Assembly (NCBI GenBank): GCA_035461905.1
Contig: DATHUV010000075.1
Coordinates: 1 to 25,463 of the forward strand
Reading direction: 5' to 3'
Length of the DNA stretch: 25,463 bases
Source of the DNA: SZUA-442 sp035461905
GTDB taxonomy: Bacteria > Actinomycetota > Acidimicrobiia > Spongiisociales > UBA5794
Shown here in pieces: positions 1 through 5,715 of the stretch. Numbering within the stretch: position 1 is the first letter of the stretch; each line of letters opens with the position of its first letter. The notes beneath the pieces are model-generated. The model was not told where the DNA came from. It did no database searches and saw nothing but the letters and a program-made list of their open reading frames with translations. Both the position numbers and the translations under genes were made by a program.

Positions 1-1187
1 GCCAAGATCTTCGTGACACGACCAGCACCCACCGTGCGGCCACCCTCACGAATCGCGAACCGCAAACCCTCATCCATCGCGATCGGCTTGCCCAACTTCA
101 CCGTCATCTCCGTATTGTCACCAGGCATCACCATCTCAGTGCCCTCAGGCAACTTCACCTCACCCGTGACATCCGTCGTCCGGAAATAGAACTGAGGCCG
201 ATACCCATCAAAGAACGGGTTATGACGACCACCCTCATTCTTCGTCAAGATGTACACATTCGCCTCGAAATCGGTATGGGGCGTAATCGACTTCGGAGCA
301 GCAACCACCTGACCCCGCTCCACATCATCCTTCCCGATACCACGAAGAAGAAGACCGACATTGTCCCCCGCACGCCCCTCATCCAAAAGCTTGCGGAACA
401 TCTCAATCCCCGTACACGTCGTCGTCTGGAGGTCCCGCAAACCAACAATCTCGACCTGATCCCCCACCTTCAACACACCCTGCTCAATACGGCCCGTCAC
501 CACCGTCCCACGACCCGTAATCGAAAACACATCCTCAATCGGCATCGCAAACGGCTTATCCGTCTCACGCACAGGCTCAGGGATATACGCATCAACCGCG
601 TCCATCAACTCCATCACCTGAGAAGCACCGACCTCATCACCCTCCAACGCACGCAACGCAGACCCACGCACCACCGGCACATCATCACCAGGGAACTCAT
701 ACTCATTCAACAGATCACGAACCTCCAACTCGACCAAATCGAGCAGCTCGTCATCATCAACCATGTCCACCTTGTTCATAAACACCACAATCGCCGGCAC
801 ACCAACCTGACGCGCCAACAACACATGCTCACGAGTCTGAGGCATCGGACCATCAGCCGCAGACACCACCAAAATCGCTCCATCCACCTGCGCCGCACCC
901 GTAATCATGTTCTTCACATAATCCGCATGACCCGGCATATCCACATGCGCGTAATGACGATTCACCGTCTCATACTCCACATGAGCAATCGCAATCGTGA
1001 TCCCACGCTCACGCTCCTCAGGAGCCTTATCAATATCATCAAACGCCGTAAACGCAGACGAACCCACACCCGCATCCGCCAACGTCTTCGTAATCGCAGC
1101 CGTCAACGTCGTCTTCCCATGATCAATATGACCCATCGTCCCAACATTCACATGCGGCTTCGTCCGCTCAAACTTCGCTTTCGCCAT
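1..1187 (-). CDS. tuf: Elongation factor Tu (3' end cut by window edge)
   Basis: GTPase that delivers aminoacyl-tRNA to the ribosome; cytoplasmic. The reading frame starts at the ATG at 1187-1185, preceded by a GGAGG ribosome binding site. It gives the classic EF-Tu start MAKAKFERTKPHVNVGT, the P-loop GHIDHGKT (residues 19-26), the switch II motif DMPGHADY, the guanine-specificity motif NKVD, and the C-terminal stretch AIREGGRTVGAGRVTKIL. 395 codons are visible; family length is about 396, so only the last residue or few and the stop lie outside. It follows tRNA-Met by 51 bases on the same strand and is probably co-transcribed with it. Codon use is odd: in 1079-900 only 3 of 60 codons end in C, against about half in the nuo genes on the same strand. 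Confidence 0.98.
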   Translation of the reverse strand, partial: MAKAKFERTKPHVNVGTMGHIDHGKTTLTAAITKTLADAGVGSSAFTAFDDIDKAPEERERGITIAIAHVEYETVNRHYAHVDMPGHADYVKNMITGAAQVDGAILVVSAADGPMPQTREHVLLARQVGVPAIVVFMNKVDMVDDDELLDLVELEVRDLLNEYEFPGDDVPVVRGSALRALEGDEVGASQVMELMDAVDAYIPEPVRETDKPFAMPIEDVFSITGRGTVVTGRIEQGVLKVGDQVEIVGLRDLQTTTCTGIEMFRKLLDEGRAGDNVGLLLRGIGKDDVERGQVVAAPKSITPHTDFEANVYILTKNEGGRHNPFFDGYRPQFYFRTTDVTGEVKLPEGTEMVMPGDNTEMTVKLGKPIAMDEGLRFAIREGGRTVGAGRVTKIL

Positions 1188-1238
1188 GGTGTGGTCCTCC
1201 CGGAACCCGATGTGTATTGCCTGGCATGCGCCCGTGCG

Positions 1239-1312
1239 TAGCGGCGGGCAGACTTGAACTGCCGACCTCTCGATTATGAGTCGAGCGCTCTTACCGACTG
1301 AGCTACGCCGCC
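1239..1312 (-). tRNA. tRNA-Met (anticodon CAT)
   Basis: Cloverleaf on the minus strand, 74 bases. The acceptor arm GGCGGCG pairs with CGCCGCT (G1-U72 wobble), discriminator A. The D arm contains AGCTCAGTCGG, the anticodon stem CTCGA/TCGAG encloses loop CTCATAA, and the T loop is TTCAAGT. CAT could also be a tRNA-Ile needing lysidine, but the lack of initiator features (no GGG/CCC anticodon stem) and the actinobacterial Thr-Met tRNA pairing favour elongator Met. CCA is not encoded. It lies 51 bases upstream of tuf. Confidence 0.95.
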
Positions 1313-1431
1313 GTATGCGCGCACCGCTCACGCGGTACCGGGTCGAGCGTTGACCCGACCCACCCCCGTACCGAATCGACACGCCCGAAGTCGGGAACAC
1401 GGGTCAGTCGGACGTCCGGAAGCCGCCAGCG

Positions 1432-1462
1432 AGTATAGATACCGCCGCTCCTAGTGCCGCAA
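1432..1462 (-). promoter_or_regulatory. Probable promoter for tRNA-Met and tuf
   Basis: On the minus strand TATACT (1437-1432) is a strong -10 match. TTGCGG (1462-1457) sits 19 bases upstream as a possible -35. The downstream sequence is GC-rich, as expected for a stable-RNA/translation promoter. It lies between palindrome 1 and tRNA-Met, so it would let tRNA-Met-tuf be expressed independently of tRNA-Thr. The start site is not proven. Confidence 0.5.
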
Positions 1463-1479
1463 TCGACCGCCTCGGTCTG

Positions 1480-1532
1480 CGTTCTTGCGTAACTGGGTTC
1501 CACGCATGGTGGAACCCAGTTACGCAAGAACG
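1480..1532. repeat. Palindromic repeat copy 1 (24-bp perfect arms)
   Basis: Left arm 1480-1503 and right arm 1509-1532 are perfect reverse complements (24 bp) around a 5-base loop, GCATG. The element is nearly identical to the palindrome at 2707-2762; the two bracket the secreted-protein gene. No T-run follows on either strand, so it is not a textbook intrinsic terminator, though the hairpin could still stop or protect transcripts. It could be a REP-like dispersed palindrome or the end of a non-autonomous mobile element. Confidence 0.92.
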
Positions 1533-1561
1533 GGATCGGCGACCGGCACCGACGACGCGGA

Positions 1562-1593
1562 GAGGGGGCGGGTTCTCGGTCCCCCGCCCCCTC
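1562..1593 (-). terminator. Probable terminator hairpin of the secreted-protein gene
   Basis: GAGGGGGCGGG (1562-1572) pairs with CCCGCCCCCTC (1583-1593), an 11-bp all-strong stem with a 10-base loop. It begins 16 bases past the stop of the gene that ends at 1610. There is no U-tract, as is common for actinobacterial terminators. Confidence 0.6.
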
Positions 1594-1609
1594 CTCAGTT
1601 GGGTGTGCG

Positions 1610-2578
1610 TCAGGCGTCCCGTGAGGGAGCGCAGAGCAGCCCGTTGTTGTATGCGTCGAGCATGCTGTGCATCGAGCTGCCGGAGCCCTGCCAGGCAGAC
1701 GAGTTCGCCCTGACGTTGGATCCGAGCGGATTGGCCGTCAACCAGGCCTGAGCTGCCGTGATCGTGCTGGAGATACACGACGCGTCGTTTCCGATCTCCA
1801 CGTTCAGGACCGCAGCGACGAGCTGGTTGAACATGTCGTAGGTCTTGTCTCCGCGCCCCGGAGTGTTCATGATCGCAATGGCAGCCTCGACGGAGTATGC
1901 GACCCCGCCGATCGTGACTCCGCTTGGGGGCCATGCATCAGGATGGTTCTTCCAGTACCCGATCGTTCCGGTTCCGGGGTTGTCCGGTGTCGTCCACTCG
2001 AGCACGATGTTGTCCACGGCAAATGAGTCGTTCGACCGGATGACGATGGTGTTCCCCGCTAGGCCCACGTTGACGATCTGTTCATTCCCATCACTGCCGG
2101 CAACGAAGAACGCTGAGCCGCCACCGACGTTGATGGCACCCTTTGGATCACCGTGGGAATCACCAAAGTCCTTGACGAACACGGACTTCACAGTGAACGT
2201 CCCAGGAAGGGTGAGCGTCAGCATGCCTCCACCTACCCAGTCATTCGGTCCGCCGTTCTCGCTCACGATGAGCATCTTTCCGATGTCACTTGTAGCGCTG
2301 CACAGGTCCGGGTCCGGTCCTGACGAGCAGTTGGCGCCAGCGGCGTCGAAGATGACCGCCTTGTTGCTTCCACCCGTTGCCGTCACACCTACGGAACCAC
2401 CGATGTTGTCACCGCTGATTCCTGAGCCGTTCGACAGACTTGTGACGACCGTTCCGTGAGCCAGATCATCGAAGTCGATCGTCGCCGTCATGGTCGCCGC
2501 TGAGGCGATGCCCGGTACCAATGAGATCACCATGGTCATCAGTGCGAGCAGAATGATGCGAGCGCGTAGTCCGCGCAT
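1610..2578 (-). CDS. Secreted protein with C-terminal GYWKNHP domain
   Basis: 322 residues. The ATG at 2578-2576 is preceded by AAAGGAAGG at good spacing, and a signal peptide follows (MRGLRAR, a hydrophobic stretch, cleavage near ASA-AT around residue 25). Residues about 27-200 are a Gly/Ser/Thr/Asp-rich beta-type domain (DFDDLAHGTVVTSL near its start), resembling secreted 'choice-of-anchor'-like domains. The last 120 residues start with GTIGYWKNHPDAWP, a motif seen in many actinobacterial and chloroflexal secreted proteins of unknown role, and contain two late cysteines. No LPXTG or membrane anchor is visible. The gene stands alone between tRNA-Thr and tRNA-Met, bracketed by palindromes, and uses mixed codons unlike the C-rich nuo genes. 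It was probably inserted into a conserved tRNA/tuf locus. Function unknown; an extracellular or surface role is inferred. Confidence 0.85.
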   Translation of the reverse strand: MRGLRARIILLALMTMVISLVPGIASAATMTATIDFDDLAHGTVVTSLSNGSGISGDNIGGSVGVTATGGSNKAVIFDAAGANCSSGPDPDLCSATSDIGKMLIVSENGGPNDWVGGGMLTLTLPGTFTVKSVFVKDFGDSHGDPKGAINVGGGSAFFVAGSDGNEQIVNVGLAGNTIVIRSNDSFAVDNIVLEWTTPDNPGTGTIGYWKNHPDAWPPSGVTIGGVAYSVEAAIAIMNTPGRGDKTYDMFNQLVAAVLNVEIGNDASCISSTITAAQAWLTANPLGSNVRANSSAWQGSGSSMHSMLDAYNNGLLCAPSRDA

Positions 2579-2650
2579 GATTGCCTTCCTTTGTTCCCCG
2601 CTGCCCGTTTGCTCCCGCCCAGCCGGCCGGAACCCCCTCAGGCCACCAAG

Positions 2651-2676
2651 CGTATACCTAGCGTGGTCGCCCGGCA
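2651..2676 (-). promoter_or_regulatory. Weak candidate promoter of the secreted-protein gene
   Basis: On the minus strand TATACG (2656-2651) could be a -10 box. The upstream TTGCCG/TGTTGC region gives a poor -35 match at 15-18 base spacing. It would give a leader of roughly 65 bases that contains the AAAGGAAGG ribosome binding site. Confidence 0.3.
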
Positions 2677-2706
2677 ACAGATAGTTTGTGCGCGAACTCC
2701 CAGACG

Positions 2707-2762
2707 CCGTTCTTGCGTAACTGGGTTCCAACCATGAGTGGAACCCAGTTACCCAAGAACGG
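2707..2762. repeat. Palindromic repeat copy 2 (24-bp arms, one mismatch)
   Basis: Left arm 2707-2730 and right arm 2739-2762 are reverse complements with one mismatch (C at 2715 opposite C in the other arm), around an 8-base loop containing CATG. The left arm is identical to copy 1 over its shared 23 bases. It abuts the tRNA-Thr 3' fragment at 2764, so the palindrome begins right where tRNA-derived sequence ends. Confidence 0.92.
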
Positions 2763-2763
2763 T

Positions 2764-2788
2764 GGAGCCTCCTCCGAGATTCGAACTC
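2764..2788 (-). pseudogene. Fragment of tRNA-Thr 3' end (25-bp copy)
   Basis: 25 bases identical to 2964-2988 of the intact tRNA-Thr gene, exactly 200 bases away. They cover half of the T arm, the 3' acceptor strand and two bases beyond. Upstream of it (higher coordinates) no D or anticodon arm can be folded, so it is not a functional tRNA. Duplication of a tRNA 3' end is the typical footprint of integrase-mediated insertion, but no integrase is visible here. Confidence 0.75.
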
Positions 2789-2912
2789 AGAGTCCCGTCG
2801 CAGCACCACGTGAACCCACCGTCTCGCACACCGAACCCCCAGCTCGTAGGCAGAAGACGACGGGAGCGAAGCGACCGACTCGAACGCTGGACCCTCCTCC
2901 GAAAGAAATTGT

Positions 2913-2927
2913 GGGGGTCCCGAGTTC
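2913..2927. repeat. 15-base inverted match to tRNA-Thr T-arm region
   Basis: GGGGGTCCCGAGTTC on the plus strand at 2913-2927 is the exact reverse complement of 2983-2997, inside the intact tRNA-Thr. A transcript running through tRNA-Thr into its trailer would therefore carry a 15-base perfect complement to the tRNA's variable/T-arm region 55 bases downstream. It may be inverted-duplication debris or a functional hairpin. Confidence 0.75.
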
Positions 2928-2965
2928 AACGAAGCTGCCGCCCAACGACAGCCAAACCTTCTGGG

Positions 2966-3037
2966 AGCCTCCTCCGAGATTCGAACTCGGGACCCCCTCC
3001 TTACCATGGAGGTGCTCTACCACTGAGCTAAGGAGGC
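2966..3037 (-). tRNA. tRNA-Thr (anticodon GGT)
   Basis: 72-base cloverleaf on the minus strand. Acceptor GCCTCCT/AGGAGGC is perfect, with discriminator T. The D arm contains AGCTCAGTGGTAGAGC, the anticodon stem CCTCC/GGAGG encloses loop ATGGTAA, and the T arm CCGAG/CTCGG encloses TTCGAAT. CCA is not encoded. Order Tyr, Thr, (Met), tuf resembles the tyrU-thrT-tufB locus of E. coli and the Thr-Met pair of other actinobacteria. Confidence 0.96.
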
Positions 3038-3073
3038 ATGTATTCAGTTGCGTGCCAAGGGGTCCAAGACCCC
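3014..3073. repeat. 60-bp direct repeat, copy A (tRNA-Thr 5' half and leader)
   Basis: 59 of 60 bases match 3121-3180 (single difference A/G at 3066 and 3173), offset 107. The repeat covers the 5' 24 bases of tRNA-Thr and the 36 bases upstream of it. Confidence 0.93.
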
Positions 3074-3120
3074 CTCCTCACCATCAGTTCTCACCGCTCT
3101 TCGCCTGACGGCTCATCGCA

Positions 3121-3180
3121 GCTCTACCACTGAGCTAAGGAGGCATGTATTCAGTTGCGTGCCAAGGGGTCCGAGACCCC
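3121..3180 (-). pseudogene. 60-bp direct repeat, copy B: truncated tRNA-Thr 5' half with leader
   Basis: Copy B of the 60-bp repeat holds GCCTCCTTAGCTCAGTGGTA and the next bases of a tRNA-Thr (minus strand 3144-3121) plus its upstream leader. After the D arm the sequence departs from tRNA-Thr, with only a vague anticodon-arm resemblance near 3071-3085. It is therefore a broken tandem duplicate between tRNA-Tyr and the intact tRNA-Thr. Confidence 0.85.
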
Positions 3181-3217
3181 GTCCACACTCTCCTTCGAGG
3201 CCAACAGACCTCGGTCG

Positions 3218-3300
3218 TGCCGGGAGAAGGATTCGAACCTCCGAAGGCGATAGCCGACAGATTTACAGTCTGCTCCCTTTGGCCGCTTGGGTATCCCGGC
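3218..3300 (-). tRNA. tRNA-Tyr (anticodon GTA)
   Basis: 83-base class II tRNA on the minus strand. Acceptor GCCGGGA pairs with TCCCGGC, discriminator A. Anticodon stem GCAGA/TCTGT encloses loop CTGTAAA. A long variable arm follows, and the T loop is TTCGAAT. CCA is not encoded. First tRNA of the Tyr-Thr-(Met)-tuf array. Confidence 0.96.
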
Positions 3301-3341
3301 GGGGTTCCTCGGGCGTCGATGACGGCTCCCGGGGCAGACGC

Positions 3342-3369
3342 AGATTAGCGACGGGTGTCACGCAACGAA
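3342..3369 (-). promoter_or_regulatory. Possible promoter of the tRNA-Tyr/tRNA-Thr unit
   Basis: On the minus strand TAATCT (3347-3342) is a good -10 candidate, about 42 bases before the mature tRNA-Tyr end. TTCGTT (3369-3364) is a weak -35 at 16-base spacing. The rest of 3301-3468 shows no gene. Confidence 0.4.
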
Positions 3370-3468
3370 CCCCGGAAGCAAACAGCGTGCGAAATCGACC
3401 AACGAACTGTCGCTCCGTGGGACGGACCTGCTTGGGTTCGCCAGCGGACCGTCGATCGCGCCACGGTG

Positions 3469-4296
3469 TCAGCGACTCGCCCAGGCCGAGTACGCAACGG
3501 CGAGCGCTCCGGCTGTGGTGGCGATGAGCATGCCGTGCTCGAGAACCCGACCCGTCAGGCTTGTCAGGGGAAGGAGGGGCACCACGACGGCGAACACCAC
3601 CATCACCGTGACCGCCAACGCCAGCACCATCTTGGCGACCAGGGTCGCAGCCCACGTCGTCGACGGGATGCGGTCACGCAGGACAGCCATGAGCCCCACA
3701 CCGATGGCTCCGGCGACGATGATGGCGAGGTTGATCCACACGCCGACAGGGAACCCGAGCACCCCGCAGGCGCCCGGATCGACGCCACCGATCTGCAGCC
3801 GGGCATAGCTCACATCGAGCGAATTGGAAAACTGGAGGGTGAGTACGACGATCGGCCCGAGGACCCCGATCATGATGCGGAGGAGGCTCTGGGCAGGAGC
3901 GAACACGACCCGATTCGCGCCATAGGAACGGAGCACCGCTTGGAGCCCCACGAGCAGCAGGATCGTCGACAGCCCGAACACCCCTCCGAGGGCCATCTGC
4001 TCGACGGCTGCGATGACGAGCACCGCTCCCCCACTCGTCCGCCCCGCAAGGATGGCGTACGCGAACGCAAGCAGGAGCAGTGAGAAGAACGCGGCGACGA
4101 ACACGACGACCGCGTGCGACGTCGCCCGCGTGTCGGAGTCGTCGTCGACATGGTCGAGTGGCAGGAGTATCGCGAGCAAGGCGAATCCCGCCAGAACGCC
4201 TGCGATGCTCGAGTACCACCCTGCCGAGGAGGCGATGTCGAAGCTCTGATCAAGGAGCCGGCACTCAGCTGCGAATACCATTCCTGTATCTGTCAC
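3469..4296 (-). CDS. Multi-pass membrane protein of unknown function
   Basis: About 275 residues with roughly seven hydrophobic segments separated by short loops. The N-terminus (about 25 residues, one Cys) is followed by segments beginning near SIAGVLAGFALLAIL, a charged loop LDHVDDDSDT, then further helices to the C-terminal SAWASR. I recognise no family motif, catalytic pattern or transporter signature. The start is uncertain. GTG at 4296-4294 is chosen because TACGAT (4310-4305) lies 8 bases before it, fitting a leaderless transcript. ATG at 4281 (270 residues) and TTG at 4317 are alternatives, neither with a good ribosome binding site. It is divergent from the hydrolase/cyclase gene, with 47 bases between starts, so the two may share control. 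Confidence 0.7.
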   Translation of the reverse strand: MTDTGMVFAAECRLLDQSFDIASSAGWYSSIAGVLAGFALLAILLPLDHVDDDSDTRATSHAVVVFVAAFFSLLLLAFAYAILAGRTSGGAVLVIAAVEQMALGGVFGLSTILLLVGLQAVLRSYGANRVVFAPAQSLLRIMIGVLGPIVVLTLQFSNSLDVSYARLQIGGVDPGACGVLGFPVGVWINLAIIVAGAIGVGLMAVLRDRIPSTTWAATLVAKMVLALAVTVMVVFAVVVPLLPLTSLTGRVLEHGMLIATTAGALAVAYSAWASR

Positions 4297-4304
4297 GGCG
4301 GCGG

Positions 4305-4336
4305 ATCGTAGCCGCAAACCTGTCGGGCACTAGCGT
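4305..4336. promoter_or_regulatory. Divergent leaderless-type -10 boxes
   Basis: Minus strand TACGAT (4310-4305) lies 8 bases before the GTG at 4296. Plus strand TAGCGT (4331-4336) lies 7 bases before the ATG at 4344. Both fit the TANNNT-to-start spacing of leaderless actinobacterial promoters. -35 boxes are not clear. Confidence 0.45.
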
Positions 4337-4343
4337 GGATCGA

Positions 4344-5714
4344 ATGCAGCCATCGTTCACTCGCCTCGGGCGACCCGAGACCCGGTATGTCGCCACACCC
4401 CATGGGTACGTGGCGTATCAGGCGTTCGGGTCCGGCGATCGCGACATCATGTTCATCACGGGAGCCATCACCAACCTCGATGCGATCTGGGACGAACCGA
4501 CGGCGGTGCGATTCCTCGACCGGCTCGGGGACATGGGCAGGGTGATCCAGTTCGACATGATGGGGTCCGGTGTGAGCGATCCGATCCCCGACGGATCGAT
4601 GTGGCTTCCGCTTGAAGGGAACGTCGATGACGTGGTCTCTGTCCTCGACGCGGCGGGCTCCCGACGGGCGGTGGTATACGGGGACACCGAGGGCGGACTC
4701 TTCGCAATGATGCTCGCGGCGACGTATCCCGAACGCGTCTCGTCCCTGGTTCTCGTCAACGCCTTCCCGAAGATCCTCCGCGCCGACGACTACCCGATCG
4801 GCATGCCCCAGGACATCGCCAACCGACTCTCTGACCAGTACTCGGCCCAGCACGGGACGACGGGGAGCATGCTCGAGCTGACGGCGCCGAGCGTCGCGGA
4901 CGACCAGCGCTTCCGCACGTGGTGGACGCGATACCAGCGGCTCTCCGTCCCCCTGGGTCTGGCTCGGAGCACGTTCGACTGGTACCAGGAGGGCGACGTC
5001 CGAGCCGCGCTCCCGATCATCCAGGCACCCACCCTCATCGTCTCCAGGCGCGATGCGAGGTTCCACCGTCTTGCATATGGCGAGTACCTCGCACAGAACA
5101 TCCCTGACGCCGAACTCCACGTCGTCGAGGGAGCCGACACCGTTCCTTTCCACGCAGGTGACTTCGGGCCGACACTCGACGCGGTCGAACAGTTCCTGAC
5201 GGGACGGAGGGAGAGCGCCCGGACCGAGCGGGTCCTGGCGAGTGTCCTGTTCACCGACATCGTCGGGTCGACGTCGCGAGCGTCGGAGCTGGGCGATCAA
5301 CGGTGGCTGGATCTCATGGGCGACCACGACCGCATCGTTCGGTCCCAGATCGAGCGATACCGCGGACGCGAGGTCAAGATGACCGGCGACGGGGCGATCG
5401 CGACCTTCGACGGGCCAGCCCGTGCCATCGCATGTGCGGTGGCGATCACCGAGATGGTTTCGGAACTCGGGATCGTCGTCCGTGCGGGCATCCACACCGG
5501 TGAGGTCGAGATGCGCGACGACGATGTGCGCGGTCTCGGGATGCATATCGCGGCCCGTGTGATGGACCATGCGTCACGCGGCGGGGTCATGGTGTCGAGC
5601 ACCGTCAAGGATCTCGTCGTCGGTTCGGGGATCGCATTCGAGGAATGTGGAACATTCGACCTCAAGGGCGTGCCGGGGACGTGGCAACTCTTCGAGGTCA
5701 CATCCCTCGGGTAG
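4344..5714 (+). CDS. Alpha/beta-hydrolase / class III adenylate cyclase fusion
   Basis: 456 residues, resembling mycobacterial Rv1900c-type proteins. Residues about 15-275 form an alpha/beta hydrolase fold. The nucleophile elbow reads GDTEGG (113-118), with Thr115 where Ser is usual. Residues about 295-456 are a class III nucleotide cyclase: FTDIVGST with metal Asp305, K345-x-x-G-D349 (adenine-selecting Lys and second metal Asp), and H401-x-x-x-R405 where the usual transition-state pair is Asn/Arg. Expected reaction is ATP to cAMP; the hydrolase half may bind a ligand rather than catalyse. No membrane segment. ATG chosen because TAGCGT precedes it by 7 bases; a GTG three codons upstream is possible. 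The stop lies one base from the stop of convergent htpX. Confidence 0.9.
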   Translation: MQPSFTRLGRPETRYVATPHGYVAYQAFGSGDRDIMFITGAITNLDAIWDEPTAVRFLDRLGDMGRVIQFDMMGSGVSDPIPDGSMWLPLEGNVDDVVSVLDAAGSRRAVVYGDTEGGLFAMMLAATYPERVSSLVLVNAFPKILRADDYPIGMPQDIANRLSDQYSAQHGTTGSMLELTAPSVADDQRFRTWWTRYQRLSVPLGLARSTFDWYQEGDVRAALPIIQAPTLIVSRRDARFHRLAYGEYLAQNIPDAELHVVEGADTVPFHAGDFGPTLDAVEQFLTGRRESARTERVLASVLFTDIVGSTSRASELGDQRWLDLMGDHDRIVRSQIERYRGREVKMTGDGAIATFDGPARAIACAVAITEMVSELGIVVRAGIHTGEVEMRDDDVRGLGMHIAARVMDHASRGGVMVSSTVKDLVVGSGIAFEECGTFDLKGVPGTWQLFEVTSLG

Positions 5715-5715
5715 C

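Larger units (their letters stand above)
2579..2965. other. Gene-free stretch upstream of the secreted-protein gene
   Basis: 387 bases without a protein gene. It holds, from low to high coordinate, the ribosome binding site and probable promoter of the secreted-protein gene, palindrome copy 2 (2707-2762), a 25-bp copy of the 3' end of tRNA-Thr (2764-2788), and a stretch with a 15-base inverted match to the T arm of tRNA-Thr (2913-2927). I see no convincing open reading frame in 2790-2965. Confidence 0.7.

Noticed and set aside
222..1241. Long open frame on the plus strand opposite tuf
   Set aside because: Antisense shadow of a highly biased gene; the product is Arg/His/Thr-rich with no family features.
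1480..1532. Plain Rho-independent terminator
   Set aside because: No U-tract on either strand, and a separate, better-placed hairpin (1562-1593) already follows the gene; the near-identical second copy points to a repeat element.
2764..2860. Second complete tRNA
   Set aside because: Only the T-arm and acceptor strand can be recognised; no D or anticodon arm can be folded.
2579..3007. N-terminal extension of the secreted-protein frame up to 3007
   Set aside because: It runs through palindrome 2 and tRNA-Thr; a signal peptide and ribosome binding site place the start at 2578.
4080..4343. Upstream extension of the hydrolase/cyclase frame
   Set aside because: Arg-rich and antisense to the membrane protein gene; homology and the -10 box support the start at 4344.
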